Shown piece by piece: positions 1-5,991 of a stretch of 6,745 nt of DNA. The position numbers and the translations under genes were made by a program. Position 1 is the stretch's first letter. The number at the start of each line of letters is the position of its first letter. The notes under the pieces are model-generated. The model made no database searches. It was not told the origin of the DNA and saw only the letters and a list, made by a program, of their open reading frames with translations. Origin of the DNA: an uncultured Clostridium sp. (GTDB lineage Bacteria; Bacillota; Clostridia; Lachnospirales; Lachnospiraceae); the NCBI GenBank assembly GCA_958349075.1, contig CATWBR010000248.1:1-6745 (forward strand), given 5' to 3'.

Positions 1-29
1 AACTAACACATATTTAAATAGAACCCCCA

Positions 30-74
30 GCGGGCCGGACAGAAATTGCCATACTGTCCGGCCCGCGCCTTTTT
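30..74 (+). terminator. Intrinsic terminator of a gene lying left of the window
   Basis: A perfect 13-bp stem pairs 30-42 with 54-66 around an 11-nt loop, and is followed on the plus strand by GCC and five Ts (70-74). The T-run is on the plus side, so it most likely ends a plus-strand gene upstream of the window. It sits directly beyond the stop codon of the minus-strand LysR gene and overlaps that codon by two bases. On the minus strand the stem is followed by TGGGGG rather than a U-tract, so it would be a weaker terminator for LysR. Confidence 0.8.
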
Positions 75-1035
75 AAAAATTCCTCTTTTCCAGCCGGACG
101 GCGGCCAGATCGGCGAAGACATCCTGGGTGATGGAGATAAAGTCCTTCATATACTGAGGAAGAAAGCGCTCCCTGTGGTAGGCGAGCACCAGGCGGTGTC
201 TCACGGGTTCGCCGTTCAGTGCCAGGGGGAAGGTGTTGGCTCCCGGGGCTTTCTCGTTCAGGAGAGGAAGACGCATCTGCGTGCAGAAAAAGGCTCCGTA
301 GTCATGGGGAAAGAGGGAGATCAGCAGTTCCGTAGTGCTGGATTCCAGAAAAACCCTGGGGGCAAAACCGGCGACCAGAAAACATTGATCGATCATCTTG
401 CGCAGACGCATCGGAGGCTTTGGCAGCAGAAAAGGAAACTGCTTAAATGCGCCCAGCTTTGCGCCTTTTGCGGATTCAAGCTTGACGTTTTCGTATTCTT
501 CACCCAGATATTTTTCCATCAGGGAATCAGAGGCGACGAGAAACAGGTTGTCGTCCAGAAGGGGAAGGATTTCAAGCCTTAAATCTTCCGTATATTTAAT
601 ACCGATATAAAGATCCAGTTCGCCCTCAAATACCATCTGCTCCATGACTTCGGAGGAGGCGTCCACAAGCTGGATCGATACGTGGGGCCACCGTTCGTGA
701 AAGCGCGGCAGGATGGACGGCAGACAGATTTCCCCGCGGTAGGATGGGATCCCGATCTTTAAGTGGCCGGCTCCCAGCTCGGAGATATCGCTCAGGCGGT
801 TTTTTAAGTCATTTTCCTCCGACAGAATCCGGCCCGCGGCCTGAAGGAGCTGTTCACCCGCGTAGGTGAGGGCCAGCTTCGGCTTGCGGTAAAAAAGTTC
901 CACCCCATAGTACTGTTCCAGCCGCTGTATGTGCTGGCTCAGGTTCTGCTGCGAGATATAGAGCTTCTGGGCCGTATTCGTCATATGCAGTTCTCGGGCC
1001 AGCTCCGTAAAATAGTAGAGGCTTATCAGATTCAT
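73..1035 (-). CDS. LysR-type transcriptional regulator
   Basis: This 320-residue protein has the LysR-type layout and usual family length. An N-terminal winged helix-turn-helix covers about residues 1-60 (recognition segment near 19-42, with the ISQQNLSQHIQRLE signature followed by YGVELFYR). A linker helix follows, then a periplasmic-binding-protein-like effector domain from about residue 92 (HLKIGIPSY) to near 300. The effector cannot be predicted. The start at 1035 is chosen because AAAGGAG lies 8 nt upstream and residue 1 opens the canonical MNLxxLxYF helix; an in-frame start at 1071 would add 12 residues without family support. The gene is divergent from the aldolase/dehydrogenase operon, the classic arrangement for a LysR regulator and its target. 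It probably activates that operon in response to a pathway compound and may repress itself; this role is inferred. Confidence 0.95.
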   Translation of the reverse strand: MNLISLYYFTELARELHMTNTAQKLYISQQNLSQHIQRLEQYYGVELFYRKPKLALTYAGEQLLQAAGRILSEENDLKNRLSDISELGAGHLKIGIPSYRGEICLPSILPRFHERWPHVSIQLVDASSEVMEQMVFEGELDLYIGIKYTEDLRLEILPLLDDNLFLVASDSLMEKYLGEEYENVKLESAKGAKLGAFKQFPFLLPKPPMRLRKMIDQCFLVAGFAPRVFLESSTTELLISLFPHDYGAFFCTQMRLPLLNEKAPGANTFPLALNGEPVRHRLVLAYHRERFLPQYMKDFISITQDVFADLAAVRLEKRNF

Positions 1036-1043
1036 TGCTCCCG

Positions 1044-1050
1044 CTCCTTT
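1044..1050 (-). promoter_or_regulatory. Ribosome binding site that decides the LysR start
   Basis: The minus strand reads AAAGGAG here, 8 nt before the ATG at 1035. Strength and spacing favour 1035 over the in-frame ATG at 1071. Confidence 0.8.
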
Positions 1051-1087
1051 TCCCCCGGCATTTTTGCACAAACCGGTAATTTCTTTA

Positions 1088-1116
1088 AGTATAACACAGA
1101 TCGGAAAATATGAAAG
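1088..1116 (-). promoter_or_regulatory. Predicted promoter of the LysR gene
   Basis: On the minus strand a TATACT -10 hexamer (1093-1088) is preceded by TGT, giving an extended -10. With a 17-bp spacer the -35 would be CTTTCA (1116-1111), a weak match that the extended -10 could compensate. Transcription would begin near 1081, leaving a leader of about 46 nt. Confidence 0.6.
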
Positions 1117-1120
1117 AATG

Positions 1121-1135
1121 ACAATGAAAAATTGT
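1121..1135. promoter_or_regulatory. Inverted repeat, candidate LysR operator
   Basis: ACAAT and ATTGT form a perfect inverted repeat with a 5-bp spacer. It lies between the -35 elements of the two divergent promoters, centred about 66 bp upstream of the predicted operon start and just upstream of the LysR -35. LysR-type regulators commonly bind a dyad near -65 of the target promoter, so this is the best candidate recognition site. The strict T-N11-A motif is not centred on the dyad, and the sequence is AT-rich, so the assignment is inferred from position. Confidence 0.45.
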
Positions 1136-1157
1136 TAAAAACATAATAAAACCTTGT

Positions 1158-1187
1158 TTGAAATTGTACAGTCTGCTGTGCTATGAT
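1158..1187 (+). promoter_or_regulatory. Predicted promoter of the aldolase-dehydrogenase operon
   Basis: TTGAAA (1158-1163) and TATGAT (1182-1187) are separated by 18 bp, and TG at 1179-1180 gives an extended -10 (TGCTATGAT). Transcription would start near 1194, giving a leader of about 125 nt before the ATG at 1319. No known riboswitch is recognised in that leader; it holds only a weak 6-bp stem (1224-1229 with 1252-1257). Confidence 0.7.
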
Positions 1188-1318
1188 CCACTTATACAGA
1201 AAAGGACCAATTTCACCGGCAGTACCGTGGAGGATGCGGAAGGGAAAGCGGCACGGTTCAGGCAGCAGAGTTTGTGCAGTGAATTTTGGGTAACAAAAAG
1301 AAAGGTTTGGTGCAGAAA

Positions 1319-2020
1319 ATGGCAGTTGGTAAACGAATTTATTTGAAGAGGCAGATGCCGGATCACGATGTAATGATGCAGTTTAAGGAGATTCCGGCTT
1401 CCAATGTGGCGGATGTAATGGGGAGAAGCTGCGCGATGAATCCCAGAATCCGTCTCGTGAGCAGCCCGAAGTCCCAGATGATGGTGGGACCGGCGCTGAC
1501 GGTCAAGGCAAGGAGCGGAGATAACCTGGCGCTCCATGCCGCCATTGATATGACGCAGGAGGGCGACGTACTGGTGGTATCCAATGAGGGTGACAATACC
1601 AGGGCTCTGATGGGGGAAATTATGATGGCCCTGCTTTACCACACGAAAAAAGCGGCCGGTATCATTCTGGACGGTCCAATCCGCGACATCGATGAGATCG
1701 GAAAATGGGATTTCCCGGTCTATGCGACGGGTACAACTCCGGGAGGCCCCTACAAGGAAGGGCCGGGTGAGGTGAACGTACCGGTTGCCTGCGGTGAAAT
1801 CAGCGTCAATCCGGGAGACATTATCCTGGCGGATCCGGACGGAATCATCGTTATTCCAAGAAAAGACGCGCCGCAGGTTCTGGAGGATGCAAAAAAATTC
1901 CAGGCTGCGGATGAGACAAAACTGGCCGCGGCGAAGAACGGTACATCAAAACGCGACTGGGTGAAGAAAGCCCTGGAAGAAAAAGAATTTGAAATAATTG
2001 ACGGGATTTATGAGCCATAA
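1319..2020 (+). CDS. RraA-family protein, HMG/CHA-aldolase-like
   Basis: A 233-residue RraA-like protein. The family includes the metal-dependent aldolases for 4-hydroxy-4-methyl-2-oxoglutarate and 4-carboxy-4-hydroxy-2-oxoadipate, which release pyruvate, and the RNase E inhibitor RraA. Visible landmarks are the N-terminal VGKRIYLKRQMPD, PASNVADVMGR (26-36), LTVKARSGDNL (60-70), GDVLVVSNEGD (82-92), DGPIRDIDEI (118-127), TGTTPGGPYKEGPGEVNVP (137-155) and VNPGDIILADPDGIIVIP (163-180). The Arg-Asp pair at 122-123 resembles the aldolases, whereas E. coli RraA has Arg-Gln there, so an enzyme is more likely than an RNase regulator. The ATG at 1319 is chosen because homologous proteins begin near VGxRIY; only a weak AAAGG 13 nt upstream supports it, and a TTG at 1286 would add 11 residues. 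It is the first gene of an operon with a dehydrogenase. The exact substrate is unknown. Confidence 0.88.
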   Translation: MAVGKRIYLKRQMPDHDVMMQFKEIPASNVADVMGRSCAMNPRIRLVSSPKSQMMVGPALTVKARSGDNLALHAAIDMTQEGDVLVVSNEGDNTRALMGEIMMALLYHTKKAAGIILDGPIRDIDEIGKWDFPVYATGTTPGGPYKEGPGEVNVPVACGEISVNPGDIILADPDGIIVIPRKDAPQVLEDAKKFQAADETKLAAAKNGTSKRDWVKKALEEKEFEIIDGIYEP

Positions 2021-2082
2021 AAATACATTCCGTTTATCTGAGAAACTTAATATACTTTATGCCGCGGGCAGGGCGGCGGAAT

Positions 2083-2086
2083 GGAG
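2083..2086 (+). promoter_or_regulatory. Ribosome binding site favouring the internal dehydrogenase start
   Basis: GGAG lies 9 nt before the ATG at 2096. It overlaps the codons following the alternative ATG at 2081, for which only AGGG at 2070-2073 is available. The two starts differ by five residues. Confidence 0.5.
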
Positions 2087-2095
2087 AATACAAAG

Positions 2096-2974
2096 ATGAA
2101 GATTGGATTTATCGGTTTTGGAGAGGCCGCTTATAATATTTCCCTGGGACTTAAAGGGGAAGGAGTGACAGGAATCATTGCATTTGACAAAATGGCAAAA
2201 GATCCGGTCATGGGCAAGATGGTGACGGCCCGTGCCATGGAGGCCGGCGTGACGCTCTATGGTACGGCGAAAGAGGTTGCCGCAGAGTCGGATGTAATAT
2301 TCGGAGCGGTTCCGTCCTCCTTTGCAATGGATGTCTGCGAAGAGATAAAGGGCGTGCTTGGCGAGGGAAAAGTCTATGCCGACGTCAGCGCATCCACCCC
2401 TTCCGTGAAAGAAAAGATCTGGGATGCCGTCAAAGATACGGGCGTGAAATTTGTGGATGCCGCCATGCTCGGTTCCCTTCCCAAGGACAAACACCGGGTT
2501 CCCATCACGGCCAGCGGAAACGGCGCGGCGCTCTTTCAGGAACTTATGAGTCCTCTGGGCATGAAGATTACGGCCGCGGGGGAGAAGGCGGGAGCCGCGT
2601 CGGCGATCAAGCTGGTGAGAAGCATTTATATGAAGGGAATTGCCTCCCTGATGATTGAAATGCTCCAGGCCGCGGATGCCTACGACGTATCGGACGAGGT
2701 GATTTCCTCGATTTCCAAATCCATGGACAATATTCCGTTCACATCCCATCTGGACAGACTGGTCACGGGGACGGCGATCCACTGCCACCGCCGCGCGGCG
2801 GAACTCAAAGGTTCCGTTGCCATGCTGGAGGAGTGCGGATTCAGTCCGGCAATGACTGAGGCGGCCAAAAAGAGAATGGAAGATATGGAAGCATACGGTT
2901 TTGCGGAGCGTTATGTGGAGAAAAAGCCGGATGGATGGAAAGAAATTATCCGGGTGATGAAAGAAGAAAAATAA
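2096..2974 (+). CDS. NAD(P)-dependent 6-phosphogluconate-dehydrogenase-like oxidoreductase (DUF1932 C-terminus)
   Basis: A 292-residue cytosolic dehydrogenase of the beta-hydroxyacid dehydrogenase superfamily. Its N-terminal Rossmann fold has the dinucleotide motif IGFGEAA (6-12) and an Asp at 31 at the end of the second strand, which suggests NAD over NADP. DVSASTPS (96-103) matches the substrate-binding loop. Lys172 in AGAASAIKLVRS is the expected catalytic lysine, though the Asn usually found four residues later is absent. The C-terminal helical domain carries HRRAAELKGSVAMLEECG (231-248), typical of the DUF1932 group. It probably oxidises or reduces a 3-hydroxy acid made or used by the neighbouring aldolase; the substrate is not predictable. 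It lies 75 bp after the aldolase with no terminator between, so the two are likely cotranscribed. A start at 2081 is possible. Confidence 0.88.
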   Translation: MKIGFIGFGEAAYNISLGLKGEGVTGIIAFDKMAKDPVMGKMVTARAMEAGVTLYGTAKEVAAESDVIFGAVPSSFAMDVCEEIKGVLGEGKVYADVSASTPSVKEKIWDAVKDTGVKFVDAAMLGSLPKDKHRVPITASGNGAALFQELMSPLGMKITAAGEKAGAASAIKLVRSIYMKGIASLMIEMLQAADAYDVSDEVISSISKSMDNIPFTSHLDRLVTGTAIHCHRRAAELKGSVAMLEECGFSPAMTEAAKKRMEDMEAYGFAERYVEKKPDGWKEIIRVMKEEK

Positions 2975-3002
2975 GATAGACGATTTGGTGAGACCGTTCA
3001 TT

Positions 3003-3034
3003 AAGAGAGTCCGTTTATGGGACTCTCTTTTTTT
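3003..3034 (+). terminator. Intrinsic terminator of the aldolase-dehydrogenase operon
   Basis: A 10-bp stem (3003-3012 with 3020-3029) closes a 7-nt loop and runs into an uninterrupted run of seven Ts (3028-3034). It lies 28 bp after the dehydrogenase stop and separates this operon from the GTPase gene, which has its own promoter. Confidence 0.92.
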
Positions 3035-3088
3035 GCTGCAATTCTGACAGCGGCAGTTAGATGGAAAATAAAACCTGCACCGCCATGT

Positions 3089-3117
3089 TTTACAATCCGC
3101 CTGTTCCGTGATAAACT
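3089..3117 (+). promoter_or_regulatory. Predicted promoter of the GTPase-nuclease gene
   Basis: TTTACA (3089-3094) and TAAACT (3112-3117) are separated by 17 bp, with TG at 3109-3110 giving an extended -10. Transcription would start near 3124 with a leader of about 44 nt. This places an in-frame GTG at 3108 upstream of the transcript and supports the start at 3168. Confidence 0.6.
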
Positions 3118-3152
3118 ATCAAAAGAAGAAAAACAGTAAAAGGAACGGGCAA

Positions 3153-3157
3153 GGGAG
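3153..3157 (+). promoter_or_regulatory. Ribosome binding site of the GTPase-nuclease gene
   Basis: GGGAG ends 10 nt before the ATG at 3168. It supports that start over the 20-residue longer reading frame that opens at 3108. Confidence 0.65.
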
Positions 3158-3167
3158 AGTAAGGCGG

Positions 3168-5861
3168 ATGAAGAAACTGGCGGTCGGCATTCTGGCTCAC
3201 GTGGATGCGGGAAAAACTACATTATCGGAAGCAATGCTGTACACGGGCGGGGCCGTTAGAAAGCTGGGAAGAGTGGATAAAGGCGACGCTTTTCTGGATA
3301 CCTATGAGCTGGAAAAGAAGAGGGGAATCACGATATTTTCCAAACAGGCCATGCTTAAGTGGGGGGAGATGCAGGCTGCACTTTTAGATACTCCGGGGCA
3401 TGTGGACTTTTCGGCGGAGATGGAGCGTACCCTTCAGGTGCTGGACTACGCGATTCTTGTAGTCAGCGGCACGGCGGGGGTGCAGGGCCACACGCAGACA
3501 CTCTGGCGTCTCCTTGCAAGATACGGGATTCCTGCTTTTCTCTTTGTCAACAAGATGGACCTTGCGGATGGGAGAAAAGAAGAGATTTTCCTGGAACTGA
3601 AAAAGAAGCTGGAAGGAAATATAGTGGATTTCAGTCAACAGGGAACGGAGAGCTTTTATGAAAACCTGGCCACATGCAGCGAGGCGGCGCTTGAGCAGTA
3701 TCTGGAAAGCGGGCGGATAGCCCCGGCTGATGTGGCGGAAATGATCCGGGCGCGGGAAGTATTTCCGTGCTTTTTCGGATCGGCGCTCAAACTGGATGGG
3801 ATTGAGGAATTTCTGAAGGGTATGGAAGACTACATGCTCATGCCGGAATATCCCTCAACGTTTGGAGCTAAGGTTTTCAAAATTGCCAGGGACAACCAGG
3901 GAAATAGGCTGACCTACATGAAGATCACGGGAGGCTGTCTGCAGGTAAAAGATTTAATAGGAGAGGAGAAGGTCAATCAGATCCGCGTATATTCGGGTGA
4001 TAAATTCGAGGCAGTAAAAGAGGCGGAGGCCGGAACGGTCTGTGCGGTGACGGGACCTTCTGAAACATCCCCGGGAAGGGGAATCGGAATAGAGGCGGCT
4101 TCCGCCATGCCGATCCTGGAACCTGTCCTCACATATAGAATACAGCTTCCAAAAGAGGTGGACGCCGCCGCCATGCTGCCAAAGCTCCTGCAACTGGAAG
4201 AGGAGGAGCCGGAGCTTCATATTGCCTGGCAGGAGGAACAGAAAGAGATTCATGCCCAGATTATGGGAGAAATACAGATGGAGATCTTACAGAGCCTGAT
4301 TGCCGAGCGGTTTGGGGTCCGGATTGAGTTTGGCGGCCGAAGTATTGTATACAAGGAGACGATCAAGAATACGGTGGAAGGCGTGGGACATTTTGAACCG
4401 CTCCGCCATTACGCCGAGGTCCATCTGCTGATGGAACCGGGCGAACCGGGGACCGGCCTGTCCTTTGCGGCGGCCTGCAGTGAGGACGTGCTGGACCGGA
4501 ACTGGCAGAGGCTGGTGCTGACCCACCTGGAGGAAAGGGAACATAAGGGGGTGCTGACCGGCTCCCCCATAACAGATATGAGGATTACACTGGTGGCGGG
4601 GCGCGCCCATCTGAAACACACGGAAGGCGGGGATTTCCGGCAGGCGGTTTACCGGGCTGTCCGTCACGGACTGATGCAGGCGGATTCGGTGCTCCTGGAA
4701 CCCGTTTACGAATTCCGGCTGGAGGTGCCTGGAAAAATGCTGGGGAGAGCGATGACGGATGTTGAACGGATGCATGGAACATTTGAACCTCCGGCACAGG
4801 AGGGGGAGTATGCGGTTCTTACCGGTAATGCCCCGGTGGCCTGCATGGACGGATACCAGCAGGAAGTGACGGCCTATACCGGCGGACGGGGCCGCCTGAG
4901 CTGTACGCTGAGGGGGTACGCTCCCTGCCATAATGAGGAGGAAGTGATTGAGGCCGTCGGCTATGACGCGGATGGTGATACGGACAACCCGTCCGGTTCC
5001 GTATTCTGCGCCCACGGCGCCGGATTTGTTGTGAACTGGGACGAGGTGGAGGATTATATGCATCTGGAAAGCTGTCTTCCCCCTCAAACTGTGGATAACG
5101 ATGGGGAACAGCCGCAGTCCGGTGGAAAAAGAGCCGGAAAGAAGAGAGCAGCCGGGACTGGGACAGAAGAAATGTCGATAGGCACGGATGAAATAGATGC
5201 GATCCTTGCACGCACTTACAATGCAAACAAACGTGATAAATCCGGTGCATCCAGGCGCCGCTGGGGGAGCCGCAGCAGTTCGGTATCTGCCGGAATTCCG
5301 GCAGCCGGGACTTACACAATGCGATCCCACGGAAAAACGGAGACAAGGGAAGAATATCTGCTGGTGGACGGTTACAATATTATTTTTGCGTGGGAGGAGC
5401 TGCGGGAGCTGGCCGAACGGAATATGGACAGCGCCAGGGGAAAACTGCTCGACATCCTGTGCAACTACCAGGGTGCAGAAAAGTGCCAGGTGATTGCCGT
5501 CTTCGATGCGTACCGTGTACAGGGGCATGCCACGGAATTCCTGGATTACCATAATATCCATGTCGTTTATACAAAGGAGGCCGAGACGGCGGATCAGTAT
5601 ATCGAGAAATTTGCCCATCAAAATGCGGGAAAATATCATGTGACGGTGGCGACCTCGGACCGCCTGGAACAGATTATCATACGCGGCCAGGGATGCCGTC
5701 TGATGTCGGCCAGGGAATTTGAGGAGGAGATAGGCCGGATGAATGAGCAGATCCGCCAGGATTTCCAGGAAAAGAAGACGGGAGAAAAGCAGTATATGAC
5801 CGACTTTATTTCTGATGAGGTGATGAAGAAGATGAAAGAAGGGATGACGGAGAACGATTGA
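3168..5861 (+). CDS. Tet(M)/EF-G-like ribosomal GTPase fused to a YacP/Rae1-type NYN ribonuclease
   Basis: An 897-residue fusion, about 260 residues longer than Tet(M). The G domain has all GTPase motifs: AHVDAGKTT (10-18), RGITI (52-56), DTPGHVDF (74-81), NKMD (128-131) and GSALK (204-208). EF-G-like domains II-V follow to about residue 583; the domain IV loop is HLKHTEGGDFR (481-491). A Cys/His-bearing module spans 584-633 (GYAPCHN, SVFCAHGAGFVVNW). A basic, low-complexity linker (634-728) leads to an NYN domain (729-860) with LLVDGYN, VFDAY, TKEAETADQYIEK and ATSDRLEQ, giving acidic residues D734, D780, D809 and D831. Related GTPases bind the ribosomal A-site side; stand-alone YacP/Rae1 cleaves mRNA in the A site. 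A ribosome-delivered, GTP-dependent mRNA nuclease is therefore the inferred role. The start at 3168 directly precedes MKKLAVGILAHVDAGKT. The gene is monocistronic. Automatic annotation as a tetracycline-resistance protein would be doubtful. Confidence 0.95.
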   Translation: MKKLAVGILAHVDAGKTTLSEAMLYTGGAVRKLGRVDKGDAFLDTYELEKKRGITIFSKQAMLKWGEMQAALLDTPGHVDFSAEMERTLQVLDYAILVVSGTAGVQGHTQTLWRLLARYGIPAFLFVNKMDLADGRKEEIFLELKKKLEGNIVDFSQQGTESFYENLATCSEAALEQYLESGRIAPADVAEMIRAREVFPCFFGSALKLDGIEEFLKGMEDYMLMPEYPSTFGAKVFKIARDNQGNRLTYMKITGGCLQVKDLIGEEKVNQIRVYSGDKFEAVKEAEAGTVCAVTGPSETSPGRGIGIEAASAMPILEPVLTYRIQLPKEVDAAAMLPKLLQLEEEEPELHIAWQEEQKEIHAQIMGEIQMEILQSLIAERFGVRIEFGGRSIVYKETIKNTVEGVGHFEPLRHYAEVHLLMEPGEPGTGLSFAAACSEDVLDRNWQRLVLTHLEEREHKGVLTGSPITDMRITLVAGRAHLKHTEGGDFRQAVYRAVRHGLMQADSVLLEPVYEFRLEVPGKMLGRAMTDVERMHGTFEPPAQEGEYAVLTGNAPVACMDGYQQEVTAYTGGRGRLSCTLRGYAPCHNEEEVIEAVGYDADGDTDNPSGSVFCAHGAGFVVNWDEVEDYMHLESCLPPQTVDNDGEQPQSGGKRAGKKRAAGTGTEEMSIGTDEIDAILARTYNANKRDKSGASRRRWGSRSSSVSAGIPAAGTYTMRSHGKTETREEYLLVDGYNIIFAWEELRELAERNMDSARGKLLDILCNYQGAEKCQVIAVFDAYRVQGHATEFLDYHNIHVVYTKEAETADQYIEKFAHQNAGKYHVTVATSDRLEQIIIRGQGCRLMSAREFEEEIGRMNEQIRQDFQEKKTGEKQYMTDFISDEVMKKMKEGMTEND

Positions 5862-5915
5862 GTTTTCTATAATAATCAGCTAATGCAGAATCCGTTTCCG
5901 CGATTTTACACAGAT

Positions 5916-5958
5916 GCCCCGGTATAAGACAAAACCTGTCTTATGCCGGGGCTGTTTT
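5916..5958 (+). terminator. Intrinsic terminator between convergent genes
   Basis: A 16-bp stem with one G-T pair (5916-5931 with 5937-5952) closes a 5-nt loop and is followed by TGTTTT. It lies 54 bp past the GTPase-nuclease stop and 33 bp beyond the GntR stop. The T-run favours the plus strand. On the minus strand the strong stem is followed by ATCTGTG, so termination of GntR here would rely on the stem itself. The rest of 5862-5991 holds no other recognisable element. Confidence 0.85.
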
Positions 5959-5991
5959 ACGCATGGGAAGCTCCACTCCAACAGGAGCCTG

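Noticed and set aside
1234..1293. A 19-codon open frame in the operon leader (MRKGKRHGSGSRVCAVNFG) that could be a leader peptide.
   Set aside because: Its GGAGG directly abuts the ATG, leaving no workable spacer, and no run of regulatory codons is followed by a terminator.
1319..2020. Calling the RraA-like protein a regulator of RNase E activity or a menaquinone methyltransferase.
   Set aside because: The family was often mislabelled as a methyltransferase; the Arg-Asp pair and operon partner fit an aldolase-like enzyme better, and it differs from E. coli RraA at that site.
2057..3001. A 314-codon open frame on the minus strand opposite the dehydrogenase.
   Set aside because: The sense strand carries clear dehydrogenase motifs and the antisense translation resembles no known family.
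3108..3167. A 20-residue N-terminal extension of the GTPase-nuclease starting with GTG at 3108.
   Set aside because: It lies over the predicted -10 element, has no ribosome binding site and is a Lys/Arg-rich stretch unlike the family; the start at 3168 has a GGGAG.
4287..5639. A 450-codon open frame on the minus strand inside the GTPase-nuclease gene.
   Set aside because: It is a composition shadow of a well-supported gene; its translation is rich in His, Arg, Cys and Pro, shows no recognisable domain, and spans two unrelated domains of the sense protein.
3168..5861. Calling the large gene a tetracycline-resistance determinant.
   Set aside because: The GTPase core is related to Tet(M), but the drug-displacing loop differs and a nuclease domain is fused, so resistance is not supported by sequence.
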